DNA from: Mycolicibacterium aurum
GTDB lineage: Bacteria; Actinomycetota; Actinomycetes; Mycobacteriales; Mycobacteriaceae
Length of the DNA stretch: 64,000 nt
Direction of reading: 5' to 3'
NCBI RefSeq assembly: GCF_900637195.1
Contig: NZ_LR134356.1
Span: forward strand, 3,658,001-3,722,000
Shown: piece after piece, positions 23,685 through 32,715 of the stretch
How the letters are laid out: every line of letters starts with the position of its first letter
How positions within the stretch are numbered: position 1 is the stretch's first letter
The notes under the pieces: generated by a model
Databases searched by the model: none
What the model saw: only the letters and a program-made list of their open reading frames with translations
What the model was told of the DNA's origin: nothing
Program-made: the position numbers and the translations under genes

Positions 23685-24733
23685 CGCCGCAGGTGGCCTA
23701 CTTTCCCGACATCCCCGCCCCTGATGCCGACGTCGCCGAGGCGGCTCGGCAGCGGCAGGGACAGCTCACCAAGCCCGCAGGCGCCCTCGGCCGGCTCGAG
23801 GATCTCTCGGTCTGGGTCGCGGCGTGCCAGAGCGCCTGTCCCCCACAGCAGTTCACCCGGGCCCGGGTGGTCGTGTTCGCCGGCGACCACGGTGTGGCCG
23901 CCGCCGGGGTGTCTGCCTACCCCCGTGAGGTGACCGCCGCGATGGTGACCAACATCGCGGCGGGCGGCGCCGCGGTCAACGTGCTCGCGGAGATCGCCGG
24001 TGCCGGCGTGCGCGTCGTGGACATCGCCGTCGACACCGAGGAGCCCGAGTCCGCCGCGATCGGCGCCCACAAGATCCGCCGCTCCAGCGGCAACATCGGA
24101 GTCGAGGACGCCCTCTCTCCCGAGGAGGTGGTGGCGGCCATCGATGCGGGACGCGCCATCGCCGACGACGAGGTCGACTCGGGCGCCGACCTGCTGATCG
24201 CCGGCGACATGGGCATCGGCAACACCACTCCGGCAACCACGCTGATCGCCGCTCTCACCGATTCCGAGCCGGTCGCGGTGGTCGGCCGCGGTACCGGGAT
24301 CGACGATGCCGGCTGGGCGCGTAAGACCGCCGCGATCCGCGACGCGCTGTATCGGACACGCAGGCTGTCGGCCGATCCTGTTGCACTGCTGCGGATCTGC
24401 GGCGGCGCCGACCTCGCCGCGATGACGGGCTTCCTGGCGCAGGCGGCGGTCCGCCGCACCCCGGTGCTGCTCGACGGCGTCGTGGTGACGGCGGCGGCGC
24501 TGGCCGCCGAGACGCTGGCGCCCGGCGCGAAACTCTGGTGGCGAGCCGGCCACCGGTCCACCGAGCCCGCGCACACACTGGCGCTACGCCACCTCGAGCT
24601 CGACCCCATCGTCGAACTCGACATGCGCCTCGGCGAGGGGTCCGGTGCGCTCGTGGCACTTCCCGTCCTGCGCGCCGCGGTGGCCACGCTGGCGTCGATG
24701 GCCACCTTCGCCGAAGCCGGGATCGAAGACTAG
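23681..24733 (+). CDS. cobT: Nicotinate-nucleotide--dimethylbenzimidazole phosphoribosyltransferase
   Basis: A 350-residue enzyme that makes alpha-ribazole phosphate from dimethylbenzimidazole and nicotinate mononucleotide, for the lower ligand of cobalamin. Conserved parts include FAGDHGVAAAGVSAYP, GDMGIGNTTPA and DMRLGEGSGA, the last carrying the catalytic glutamate. Start GTG at 23681, in a GTGA overlap with the upstream DUF3043-like gene. cobS follows 14 bases after the stop, so the two nucleotide-loop assembly steps are adjacent, as in Rv2207-Rv2208. Confidence 0.94.
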   Translation: MTPQVAYFPDIPAPDADVAEAARQRQGQLTKPAGALGRLEDLSVWVAACQSACPPQQFTRARVVVFAGDHGVAAAGVSAYPREVTAAMVTNIAAGGAAVNVLAEIAGAGVRVVDIAVDTEEPESAAIGAHKIRRSSGNIGVEDALSPEEVVAAIDAGRAIADDEVDSGADLLIAGDMGIGNTTPATTLIAALTDSEPVAVVGRGTGIDDAGWARKTAAIRDALYRTRRLSADPVALLRICGGADLAAMTGFLAQAAVRRTPVLLDGVVVTAAALAAETLAPGAKLWWRAGHRSTEPAHTLALRHLELDPIVELDMRLGEGSGALVALPVLRAAVATLASMATFAEAGIED

Positions 24734-24747
24734 ACGGTGATCGCGCC

Positions 24748-25479
24748 GTGATTCGCTCGGTGGCAGGCGCTTTCGCGTTCGCGACGGTGCTGCCCGTGCC
24801 GTCGCGACTCACCGCGAACGTCGGCCGGGGAGTGCTGACGGCGCTGCCGGTGGCGGGGGTCGCGCTGGGCGCGCTGGGCGCGGTCATGCTGTGGGCAGGT
24901 TCGTGGGCCTTCGGCGACGGTAGTGCACTCGCCGGCGCGTTGACCGTCGCCGTGCTGCTGCTGGCCACCCGCGGGCTGCACATCGACGGCCTGGCCGACA
25001 CCACCGACGCGCTGGGCTGCTACGGACCGCCCGAGCGGGCCTTGGCCGTGATGCGCGACGGCAGGGCAGGCCCGTTCGGGGTCGCCGCCGTCGCCGTGGC
25101 CGTGCTGGTGCAGTCGCTGGCATTCGGCCAGGCCGGCTGGCAGGCGGTGTTCGTCGCCGTCCTGGCAGGCCGCGTGGCCGTGGTGGCTGCCTGTCGGCGC
25201 GGTGTTCCCGCAGCGGCAGGCAGCACGTTGGGCTCATTGGTGGCAGGTACCCAGCCGCGGTGGGTCGTGGCTGCGTGGGTGGTCGCGGTCGCCGGTCTTG
25301 CGACGTTGGCCACCGACCGCCCGTGGCAGGGCCCGCTGGCGGTGGTGGTCGCGCTGGGGTGCAGCGTCGTGCTGGTCTCGCACTGCGTGCGCAGGTTCGG
25401 CGGGATCACCGGCGACGTGCTGGGCGCCGCCGTCGAGGTGACGACGGCAGTCGCAGTGCTCGGGATGGCGATCCGTTAG
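24748..25479 (+). CDS. cobS: Adenosylcobinamide-GDP ribazoletransferase (cobalamin synthase)
   Basis: A 243-residue polytopic membrane protein that joins AdoCbi-GDP with alpha-ribazole(-phosphate), the last step of the nucleotide loop assembly. The signature HIDGLADTTDALGCYG is visible, followed by RALAVMRDGRAGPFGV and the C-terminal RRFGGITGDVLGA, both diagnostic. At least five hydrophobic segments are present. Start GTG at 24748. The TAG stop shares TTAG (25476-25479) with the TAA of the convergent ilvE gene. Orthologue of Rv2208. Confidence 0.93.
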   Translation: MIRSVAGAFAFATVLPVPSRLTANVGRGVLTALPVAGVALGALGAVMLWAGSWAFGDGSALAGALTVAVLLLATRGLHIDGLADTTDALGCYGPPERALAVMRDGRAGPFGVAAVAVAVLVQSLAFGQAGWQAVFVAVLAGRVAVVAACRRGVPAAAGSTLGSLVAGTQPRWVVAAWVVAVAGLATLATDRPWQGPLAVVVALGCSVVLVSHCVRRFGGITGDVLGAAVEVTTAVAVLGMAIR

Positions 25480-26579
25480 GACAGCCGGGCCATCCAGCCG
25501 TGGGTGTCGGCGAAGGTGCCGCGCTGGATCCCGGTCAACGTGTCGCGCAGCGCCATCGTGATCTCGCCGGGTTCGCCGTCGGCGATGGTGAACTCGCCGT
25601 CACCGTGCTTGACGTGCGACACCGGGGTGATCACGGCGGCGGTGCCACACGCGAACACCTCGGTGATCTCCCCCGCCGCGGCCTTCTTCTGCCATTCGTC
25701 GACGTCGATCTTGCGCTCCTCGACCGCAAATCCTGCGTCAGTTGCCAGCTGCAGCAACGAATTCCGCGTGATACCGGGCAGCAACGAGCCGGACAGCTCC
25801 GGTGTGACCAGGCGTGCGGTGCCGCCGCTGCCGAACACGAAGAACAGGTTCATGCCGCCCATCTCCTCGACGTAGCGGCGTTCGATCGCGTCCAGCCAGA
25901 CCACCTGATCGCAGCCGTGCGAGGCCGCCTCGGCCTGGGCCAGCAGCGACGCTGCGTAGTTGCCGCCGAACTTCGCGGCGCCCGTCCCACCCGGTGAGGC
26001 CCGCACGTACTCGTGCGACAGCCACACGCTGACCGGCTTGATGCCGCGCGGGAAGTAGGCGCCCGCCGGAGAACCGATCACCAGGTAGCGGTACTCGTCG
26101 GAGGGACGGACACCGAGTCCGGGCTCGGTGGCGATGACGAAGGGCCGCAGGTACAGCGACTCCTCGCCGCCTGCCGGTGGCACCCACTGCTCGTCGACGG
26201 CGATCAACTGCCGCAGCGATTCGATGAACAGCGACTCCGGCAACTCCGGGATGGCCAGGCGCCGCGCCGAGGTCTGCAGCCGGGCAGCGTTGGCCTCGGG
26301 CCGGAACGACACGATGGAGCCGTCGGCCCAGCGGTAGGCCTTGAGTCCCTCGAAGATCTCCTGCGCGTAGTGCAGGACGATCGCCGACGGGTCCAACTCG
26401 ATAGGACCGTAGGGAAGCACCCGGGCGTCGTGCCAGCCTTTATCGACGTTGTAGTCGATCGACACCATGTGGTCGGTGTGGAACTTGCCGAAACCGGGGT
26501 TGGCGAGAATCCCGGCGCGTACCTCGTCAGCCGCCGGATTCGCGTTGCGATCGACGGTGAACTCGAGGCTTTCGGTCAT
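25476..26579 (-). CDS. ilvE: Branched-chain amino acid aminotransferase
   Basis: A 367-residue PLP fold-type IV enzyme that interconverts Leu, Ile and Val with their 2-oxoacids. Lys203 in GAAKFGGNYAAS is the PLP lysine (Lys204 in M. tuberculosis), and YVEEMGGMNLFFVFG and FACGTAAVITPV are the conserved PLP- and phosphate-contacting segments. It starts ATG at 26579 and follows the gcvT gene on the same strand after 34 bases. Rv2209, which lies between cobS and ilvE in M. tuberculosis, is absent here. Confidence 0.95.
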   Translation of the reverse strand: MTESLEFTVDRNANPAADEVRAGILANPGFGKFHTDHMVSIDYNVDKGWHDARVLPYGPIELDPSAIVLHYAQEIFEGLKAYRWADGSIVSFRPEANAARLQTSARRLAIPELPESLFIESLRQLIAVDEQWVPPAGGEESLYLRPFVIATEPGLGVRPSDEYRYLVIGSPAGAYFPRGIKPVSVWLSHEYVRASPGGTGAAKFGGNYAASLLAQAEAASHGCDQVVWLDAIERRYVEEMGGMNLFFVFGSGGTARLVTPELSGSLLPGITRNSLLQLATDAGFAVEERKIDVDEWQKKAAAGEITEVFACGTAAVITPVSHVKHGDGEFTIADGEPGEITMALRDTLTGIQRGTFADTHGWMARLS

Positions 26580-26613
26580 GCAGGCGATTGTATAACCGGG
26601 TGGCCAACGGTTT

Positions 26614-27711
26614 TTAGCGCGTGCGGGTGTCGACGAACGGCGGCTTGGTCACCACGCACTCGACCTGACGTCCACGGACGTCGACCGCGACGCGCGCCCC
26701 GTCGGCGATGTCGGCCGCGGTGTCGAGCAGCGCCAGCGCGATCCCCACTTTCAAAGTCGGAGAGAAGGTTCCCGACGTGGTGACCCCGACCGGGGTGTCC
26801 CCGTCGAGCACGGTCAGGTCTGGGCGCAGCACACCGCGCCCGATCGCCTTCAACCCACGCAGTGTCCGGCGGGGGCCGGCTTCCTTTTCCGCCAGCAGCG
26901 CGTCGCGTCCCCAGAACGCGTCCTTCTTCCAGCCGACGGCCCAGCCGGTCCGCGCCTGCAGCGGCGAGATGTCCAATGACAGCTCGTGGCCGTGCAGCGG
27001 ATAGCCCATCTCGGTGCGTAAGGTGTCGCGGGCCCCGAGTCCAGCCAGTTCGCCGCCGGCGGCCTTCACCCCATCGACCAGCGCGTCGAACACGACCGCG
27101 GCCTTGTCCCACAGCGGCAGCAGCTCGTAGCCGTGCTCACCGGTGTAGCCGGTGCGACACACCCGGACCTCGACGCCGCCGAACTCGGCGTCGGCGTAAC
27201 CCATGTAATCCATGTCGGTCGGCAGTCCCAGCCCGTCCAGCACCTCGGCCGACTTGGGGCCCTGCACGGCCAGCACGGCGCGGGAGCGGTGCTCGTCGGT
27301 CACGGTCAGCCCGTCGGGCGCCCGTTCCTGCAGCGCGGCGACCACCGCGGCGGTGTTCGCGGCGTTGGGCACCAGGAAGATCTCGTCATCGGAGACGTAG
27401 TAGGCGATCAGGTCGTCGATCACCCCTCCGGAGTCGGTGCAGCAGAGCGTGTACTGCGCCTTTCCGGGGCCGATCCGCCGGAGGTCGTTGGTGAAGGCGG
27501 AGTTGACGTATTCCGCCGCCCCCGGGCCTTTTACCAGCGCCTTGCCGAGGTGGCTCACGTCGAACAGGCCGACTGTCGTGCGGGTGGCGGTGTGCTCGGC
27601 GACGGTGCCCGCGTACGACACCGGCATCAGCCATCCGCCGAACTCGGCGAAGCTCGCGCCGAGCTCACGGTGCCGGTTCTCCAGGGGGCCTGCCAACAGG
27701 TTCTCACTCAC
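26614..27711 (-). CDS. gcvT: Glycine cleavage system aminomethyltransferase (T protein)
   Basis: A 365-residue T protein, which releases ammonia from the aminomethyl-lipoyl group of GcvH and passes the C1 unit to tetrahydrofolate. Characteristic stretches are VGLFDVSHLGKALVKG, VCRTGYTGEHGYELL and GLGARDTLRTEMGYPLHGHE. I start at GTG 27711 (MSENLLAGPLENRHRELGAS), which gives the usual N-terminus. No gcvH or gcvP lies in the window. The start is 56 bases from the divergent pepB gene; the adenylate cyclase gene Rv2212 found here in M. tuberculosis is missing. Confidence 0.94.
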   Translation of the reverse strand: MSENLLAGPLENRHRELGASFAEFGGWLMPVSYAGTVAEHTATRTTVGLFDVSHLGKALVKGPGAAEYVNSAFTNDLRRIGPGKAQYTLCCTDSGGVIDDLIAYYVSDDEIFLVPNAANTAAVVAALQERAPDGLTVTDEHRSRAVLAVQGPKSAEVLDGLGLPTDMDYMGYADAEFGGVEVRVCRTGYTGEHGYELLPLWDKAAVVFDALVDGVKAAGGELAGLGARDTLRTEMGYPLHGHELSLDISPLQARTGWAVGWKKDAFWGRDALLAEKEAGPRRTLRGLKAIGRGVLRPDLTVLDGDTPVGVTTSGTFSPTLKVGIALALLDTAADIADGARVAVDVRGRQVECVVTKPPFVDTRTR

Positions 27712-27753
27712 GACCAACCACCCTAGTGGCGCGCCGCTTTTGACGAGCATGGC

Positions 27754-27759
27754 TAGGGT
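27754..27759 (+). promoter_or_regulatory. Candidate leaderless -10 hexamer of pepB
   Basis: TAGGGT, then eight bases, then the GTG of pepB at 27768; no Shine-Dalgarno sequence is seen. Confidence 0.45.
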
Positions 27760-27767
27760 GATTCTCC

Positions 27768-29297
27768 GTGAGCACCTCAGCCGGTTACCAGTCCCCCGCC
27801 GTCGCCGTCGCGAGCGCGCTGCCCAAGCGCAAGGTCGACTCGTCCGTACTGATCGTGGCCGTGGTGAGCGGTTCCGAAGACGACGCGAAGTCGCAGAAGG
27901 CGCGCGTGGTGGCCAACTCCTATCTCGATGCCGAGGCGGTCGGGGAGATCGAGGTCGCGCTCGAGGCGCTGGGCGCCAAGGGTGGCCCCGAGCAGGTGAC
28001 GCGAGTGCTCGCGCCGTCGCTGCCCGTCACCAGCGTGCTCGCGGTGGGGCTGGGCAAGAGTCGCGACGAGTGGTCCGCCGAGACGATCCGCCGAGCGGCT
28101 GGGGTGGCGGCACGGTCGCTGTCCGGTGTCGAGCACGTCATCACGACGTTGTCGGATCTCGACCTGGAAGCCGCGATCGAGGGCCTGATCCTGGGCTCCT
28201 ACCGGTTCTCCGAATTCCGCAGTGACAAGACCGCACCCAAAGAGGCGGGGCTGAGCAAGATCACCGCGCTGACGCCCGACACGAAGGCAGCGACCAAGGA
28301 GGCCGCTGCGCGAGCAGAGGCGATCGCGTCCGCCGTGGCGACCGCCCGCGACTTCATCAACACCCCGCCCAGCCACCTGTTTCCCGCCGAATTCGCCAAG
28401 CGGGCAAAGGCTTTGGGTGATGCCGTGGGACTCGACGTCGAGGTCCTCGACGAGAAGGCGCTGGCCAAGGACGGTTACGGCGGGATCATCGGGGTCGGTC
28501 AGGGGTCGTCCCGGCCGCCCCGTCTGGTGCGGCTCGCCCACAAGGGCGGCAAGAGGAAATCGAAGACCGTGGCCCTGGTCGGCAAGGGCATCACCTTCGA
28601 CACCGGTGGCATCTCGATCAAGCCGGCCGCGAACATGCATCACATGACCTCCGACATGGGTGGCGCCGCGGCGGTCATCGCGACCGTGGTGCTGGCCGCA
28701 CGTCAGCAGTTGCCGATCGACGTCACCGCCTATGTGCCGATGGCCGAGAACATGCCGTCGTCGACTGCGCAGCGGCCCGGCGACGTGCTGACGCAGTACG
28801 GCGGCATCACCGTGGAGGTGCTCAACACCGACGCCGAGGGTCGGCTGATCCTTGCCGACGCCATCGCGCGCGCCTGCGAGGACGATCCCGATTACCTCAT
28901 CGAGACGTCGACACTGACCGGTGCGCAGACCGTCGCGCTCGGCGCCCGCACGCCGGGTGTGATGGGCAGCGAGGAGTTCCGCGACCGGGTGGCCGAGATC
29001 TCGCAGGCCATCGGCGAGAACGCGTGGGCCATGCCGCTGCCGGAAGAACTCAAGGACGACCTCAAGTCCACGGTGGCCGACCTGGCCAACGTCAGCGGCT
29101 CGCGATATGCGGGCATGTTGGTGGCGGGCACGTATCTGCGCGAGTTCGTCGCCGACGGGGTCGAGTGGGCACACATCGACGTCGCGGCGCCCGCCTACAA
29201 CTCGGGTGGGCCGTGGGGCTACACGCCCAAGGGCGGCACCGGGGTGCCGACGCGCACGATGTTCGCGGTGCTCGAAGACATCGCCGCCAACGGCTAG
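27768..29297 (+). CDS. pepB: Leucyl aminopeptidase (M17)
   Basis: A 509-residue cytosolic metallopeptidase of family M17 that removes N-terminal residues from peptides. The C-terminal catalytic domain has the active-site lysine in LVGKGITFDTGGISIKP, the metal ligands in MTSDMGGAAAV and the family signature NTDAEGRL (353-360), where the Asp and Glu bind metal and the Arg is catalytic. The N-terminal macro-like domain spans about 1-190. Start GTG at 27768. Orthologue of Rv2213; it is monocistronic and convergent with the ephD-like gene 11 bases away. Confidence 0.95.
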   Translation: MSTSAGYQSPAVAVASALPKRKVDSSVLIVAVVSGSEDDAKSQKARVVANSYLDAEAVGEIEVALEALGAKGGPEQVTRVLAPSLPVTSVLAVGLGKSRDEWSAETIRRAAGVAARSLSGVEHVITTLSDLDLEAAIEGLILGSYRFSEFRSDKTAPKEAGLSKITALTPDTKAATKEAAARAEAIASAVATARDFINTPPSHLFPAEFAKRAKALGDAVGLDVEVLDEKALAKDGYGGIIGVGQGSSRPPRLVRLAHKGGKRKSKTVALVGKGITFDTGGISIKPAANMHHMTSDMGGAAAVIATVVLAARQQLPIDVTAYVPMAENMPSSTAQRPGDVLTQYGGITVEVLNTDAEGRLILADAIARACEDDPDYLIETSTLTGAQTVALGARTPGVMGSEEFRDRVAEISQAIGENAWAMPLPEELKDDLKSTVADLANVSGSRYAGMLVAGTYLREFVADGVEWAHIDVAAPAYNSGGPWGYTPKGGTGVPTRTMFAVLEDIAANG

Positions 29298-29308
29298 CTC
29301 TCGCTGAT

Positions 29309-30925
29309 CTAAATGATGTTGCCGCCGCGGGCGCCACTGCGCATGGCCTGCGGCAGGACGTGGGCCACGCCGTAGAGGAAGTGCGCCTCCGGGGCGACGG
29401 GCCGGATCGCCTTCTTCGTCTGCACGGCGTCGATGATGGCTTTGGCGACCTTCTCGGGTCCGTAGCGGCGCACCGCGAAACCCTTCTTCGCCCGCCCCCG
29501 CAGCGCATCGACGTCCTGGTCACGCCCCTCCGGCAACGAGAAGCGGGTGGTGTCAACGATATTCGTGCCGATGACGCCGGGGCAGATGGTCGTCACCCCG
29601 ATGCCTGCCGCGTCCAGTTCCGCGCGCAGGCAGTCGGAGAACATGAAGACGGCGGCTTTGGACGTGCAGTAGGCGTTCATCACGCTCAGCGGTGAATAGG
29701 AGGCCATCGACGCGACGTTGACGATGTACCCGCCGGTGCCGCGGTCGGCGAGGCGTTTACCGAACGACCGGCAGCCGTTGACGACGCCGCCGAAGTTGAT
29801 GTCGAGGACGCGGTCGAATTCCTCGGCCGGGGTGTCCAGGAAGAAGCCTGCGTGGCCGACGCCGGCGTTGTTGACCACGACATCGGGGACCCCGTGCTGT
29901 GCGCACACCTGCTCGGCGAACGCTTCCACGGCGGCGGGGTCGGCGACGTCGACGGTGTAGGTGTGCGCCTCGGCTCCTTCGGCGGCGACGAGGCGGGCGG
30001 TCTCGGCGAGCCCGTCGGCGTTGAGGTCGCTGATGACCACGTCGGCTCCGTCGCGGGCGAAGGCCAGCGCGGTCTCGCGGCCGATGCCGCTGGCGGCGCC
30101 GGTGATCGCGACCAGGGTGTCGCCGAACGCTTTTCGGGCCCGGCCGACCTCGGCACGCAGCAGTTCCCGGGCAGCAGGCGCCCCGTCGAGATGCTCGACG
30201 AGCTGGGTCACCGCCTGCGCGAGTACCTGCGGATGCGAGGTGGGTGCGTCGTGTCCGGCTTTGATGTCACGGCGCCACAGCCGCGTCGCCCACGCCGTCA
30301 TGTCGTCGTAGACGTGCGGACCCACGTGGGGGTCCCGGGTCGTGACGATCACCTGCACGGGGACCTCGACCGGGCCGACGGACCGTGCGGGCCGCGTGAG
30401 GTTCGCGCGATAGGTCTTGACCGCCGAGGATCGCGGCGCGGCGCGCGCCAGCCGGGCGACTTGGCCGAGCCCCTGCACAAAACGCCGCGGACTCTGGGGC
30501 CGGGTCAGGGAGCCCCGGACAAATGTCGCGACCTGTTCGGGGCTCGGTCCCGACACCGACGTGAACGACGCGACGCGTTCGGCTGCCCCGGGACGCGACA
30601 GGAATTGCCACACCCCGGCCGAGCCCCAGCCGTGGGCGAGTACGTGCACGGGGCCTTCGGCGTCGAGCACGGCCGCGAAGTCGTCGGCGTAGCGTTCCAT
30701 GCTGTAGGCCGAAACAGGTTTGGGCACAGAGGATTCGCCCGCTCCTCTGGTGTCGTAGCGCACCACCCTGAAGCGGTCGGCCAGCAGCGCCACCACCGGG
30801 TCCCAGACGGCGTGCGTACCGGGATGTCCGTGCACCAGCACGAGGGTGGGTCCGCTCGCATTGCCCTCGTCGTAGACGGCGATCCGGGTGCCGTCACTGG
30901 TCTGGACGAACCGCTGCTTGCTCAC
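29309..30925 (-). CDS. ephD: EphD-like fusion: degenerate alpha/beta-hydrolase plus SDR oxidoreductase
   Basis: A 538-residue fusion like M. tuberculosis EphD (Rv2214c, about 592 residues). The N-terminal alpha/beta-hydrolase has the HGxP oxyanion motif (VHGHPG, about 32-36), acid-candidate Asp198 and His225 (KAGHD). The nucleophile elbow, however, reads LAHGWGS with Gly99 (codon GGC at 30629-30631), where epoxide hydrolases have HDWG. The segment after SVSGPSPEQ is also about 50 residues shorter than I recall for EphD, mostly in the cap. The C-terminal SDR domain (about 268-538) is intact: TGAASGIG (275-282), NNAG, Ser-region SMASYS and YxxxK (Tyr419, Lys423). The protein is thus probably an oxidoreductase without epoxide hydrolase activity. 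EphD has been tied to mycolic acid metabolism. Confidence 0.82.
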   Translation of the reverse strand: MSKQRFVQTSDGTRIAVYDEGNASGPTLVLVHGHPGTHAVWDPVVALLADRFRVVRYDTRGAGESSVPKPVSAYSMERYADDFAAVLDAEGPVHVLAHGWGSAGVWQFLSRPGAAERVASFTSVSGPSPEQVATFVRGSLTRPQSPRRFVQGLGQVARLARAAPRSSAVKTYRANLTRPARSVGPVEVPVQVIVTTRDPHVGPHVYDDMTAWATRLWRRDIKAGHDAPTSHPQVLAQAVTQLVEHLDGAPAARELLRAEVGRARKAFGDTLVAITGAASGIGRETALAFARDGADVVISDLNADGLAETARLVAAEGAEAHTYTVDVADPAAVEAFAEQVCAQHGVPDVVVNNAGVGHAGFFLDTPAEEFDRVLDINFGGVVNGCRSFGKRLADRGTGGYIVNVASMASYSPLSVMNAYCTSKAAVFMFSDCLRAELDAAGIGVTTICPGVIGTNIVDTTRFSLPEGRDQDVDALRGRAKKGFAVRRYGPEKVAKAIIDAVQTKKAIRPVAPEAHFLYGVAHVLPQAMRSGARGGNII

Positions 30926-30945
30926 GAGCGGACACTACCGGAGCG

Positions 30946-32262
30946 CTAATTCGCGCCCCACAACTCGGTGACGACGTCGTAGACGTAGGTATTGGGATGG
31001 ACGCCGGTGAAGCGTTCGGCCATCGGGCCCGCAGCGGTGACAGGCACCATCGTGCCGGTGTGCTCAGGGGTGGTCCAGTCGACCTTGAACCGGCGGTCGG
31101 TGCCCTTGATCGTGAAGGGGCCGCTGCGCTGGGGAACGCCGCCACCCGGAAGAGGCATGTTCTCCGGAGTGTCGGACCAGTACGGCACGGGATCGTCGGC
31201 AACCTGGTCGCTGTTGGGCTCGGGTTCGCCGTCGTCGAGCACGTTCTCGATGGTCATGCCGCCGGTCTCGTGGTCGGCAGTGACGATCAGCAGCACCTCG
31301 GGATGGTCTTTCTGGTACTCGGTGATCACCTTGACCATCTCGTTGATCGACTCGCCGGCGAGCATCATGTTCTGTGCATCGTGCTCGTGGCCGTCGGAGT
31401 CCAGGTCGTCACTCTCGATGACGAGGAAGAACCCGTTCTCGTTGGCGCCGAGGATGTCGAGCGCCTTGGCCACCAGTTTCTCCGGAGCCACATAGTTCGG
31501 ATCGGTGCCGTAGTCGTAGCCCTCGATCTCCGTCGACCGCCGCTTGGCGCTGTCCTGGACCAGCGCAAGGGCTTTGGGCCCGGTGAGGGCATCGAAGGTG
31601 GACTGGTCGTAGGCGTACTGATAGCCGTCGCTCTCGGCGCGGGCGACCAGGTCTGCGTCACCTTCGCTGGCGTCGTCCTCACCGACATCGGGGATCTTTC
31701 CTGGGTTGCCCTCGGGGTACCAGTACTTCTCTCCGCCGCCGAAGAGCACGTCGACTCCCCGGTCCAGGTAGCCCTCGGCGATGTCGACCTTGAGGTCCCG
31801 GTCGGGCACGGGCGAACCGAACGCTGCCAGTGTCGCGTTGGTGACATCGTGATCGTTGACCAGACCGGTCGCCATCCCGCGGCCCCTCGCGATGTCCAGC
31901 AGTGTGGGCACCGATTCGCTGTCGGGGCCGAGGCCGGTCGTACCGTTGGGCACCTTCTGGCCGATCGCCCACGCGGTGGCTCCGGCCGCGGAGTCCGTGA
32001 CCGCGTACTCCGGATCTCCCGGGATCGTGTCCAGGTAGCCGGAGTACGGCAGCGCGTCCATCGGCTGACGCTCGTCGAGTCCGTACAGGTAGTACTGGAT
32101 CGCGGTGCGCTGCTGGGGACCCATCCCGTCGCCGCTGAGGATGATGACGCTGGGGTGCTTCGGGACGTCGCTGTCGTCGGCAGCACTGCATCCGGCGAGA
32201 ACGAGAGCCGAACCTGCCACCGCGGCGGCGAATTTGACGGCTGCGTTATGGAGTGTGGGCAC
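30946..32262 (-). CDS. Alkaline phosphatase, secreted lipoprotein (PhoA type)
   Basis: A 438-residue PhoA-superfamily phosphomonoesterase. The N-terminus is a lipoprotein signal with lipobox VLAGC (Cys25). Metal and catalytic residues are recognisable: Asp45 in LSGDGMG, the nucleophile Ser91 in TDSAAGATA, the acidic SDDLDSDGHEHD, ADHETGG and the zinc-ligand-bearing PEHTGTMVPV. It should release phosphate from organic esters outside the membrane, with two Zn and one Mg. I prefer GTG at 32262; an in-frame TTG at 32280 is possible. It lies between the ephD-like gene and the dlaT region and has no counterpart there in M. tuberculosis. No PHO box was identified. Confidence 0.9.
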   Translation of the reverse strand: MPTLHNAAVKFAAAVAGSALVLAGCSAADDSDVPKHPSVIILSGDGMGPQQRTAIQYYLYGLDERQPMDALPYSGYLDTIPGDPEYAVTDSAAGATAWAIGQKVPNGTTGLGPDSESVPTLLDIARGRGMATGLVNDHDVTNATLAAFGSPVPDRDLKVDIAEGYLDRGVDVLFGGGEKYWYPEGNPGKIPDVGEDDASEGDADLVARAESDGYQYAYDQSTFDALTGPKALALVQDSAKRRSTEIEGYDYGTDPNYVAPEKLVAKALDILGANENGFFLVIESDDLDSDGHEHDAQNMMLAGESINEMVKVITEYQKDHPEVLLIVTADHETGGMTIENVLDDGEPEPNSDQVADDPVPYWSDTPENMPLPGGGVPQRSGPFTIKGTDRRFKVDWTTPEHTGTMVPVTAAGPMAERFTGVHPNTYVYDVVTELWGAN

Positions 32263-32364
32263 GAACGCACACCCTGACAAGGGCGAGTCGCCGCCCGGCC
32301 ACGTCAGGATGAACAGTCACCGAACGCCAGAGGTCCGCTGCGCGCGGGCCGGCCCGGACAGCAG

Positions 32365-32715
32365 CTAGCGGTCGAGTTCTCTGCGCGCTGCACGCTTGCG
32401 TTCGACGCGCCGGCGCGCGTCGTAGTCGCGCATGCGTTGCGGATAGCCCACTTTCTGGACGTCGTAGACCGGGATCTTCAGTCGGTCGGAGAGCCGCCGG
32501 GCGCCGGCGTCCCCGCCGGTCCTGCGCCGGGTCCATTCACCGTCGGCGGCCACGAGCACCACGGTGAGTTCGGTGACCGTGGTCTTGGGTTCGATGAACG
32601 CCTCGACGCCTTCGTGCTCGGCGACCCACTGGTGCAGATAACGCAAGTCCGCCGCGGGGTCGTTGGCGGTTGCACCACCCTTGCGTCGCCCGCCGCGCAG
32701 CTTGTCCAACAGTCC
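32365..32715 (-). CDS. Small basic conserved protein upstream of dlaT
   Basis: A 116-residue cytosolic protein starting MGLLDKLRGGRRKGGATAND and ending in a strongly basic Arg-rich tail (DYDARRRVERKRAARRELDR). The middle has VAADGEWTRRR and LKIPVYDVQKVGYPQRMRDY, a segment I recall from small conserved mycobacterial proteins sometimes labelled oxidoreductase without support. The start GTG at 32715 has AGGAG nine bases upstream. It is divergent from dlaT (162 bases) and precedes the alkaline phosphatase gene by 102 bases. No cofactor motif or membrane segment; function unknown. Confidence 0.7.
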   Translation of the reverse strand, partial: GLLDKLRGGRRKGGATANDPAADLRYLHQWVAEHEGVEAFIEPKTTVTELTVVLVAADGEWTRRRTGGDAGARRLSDRLKIPVYDVQKVGYPQRMRDYDARRRVERKRAARRELDR

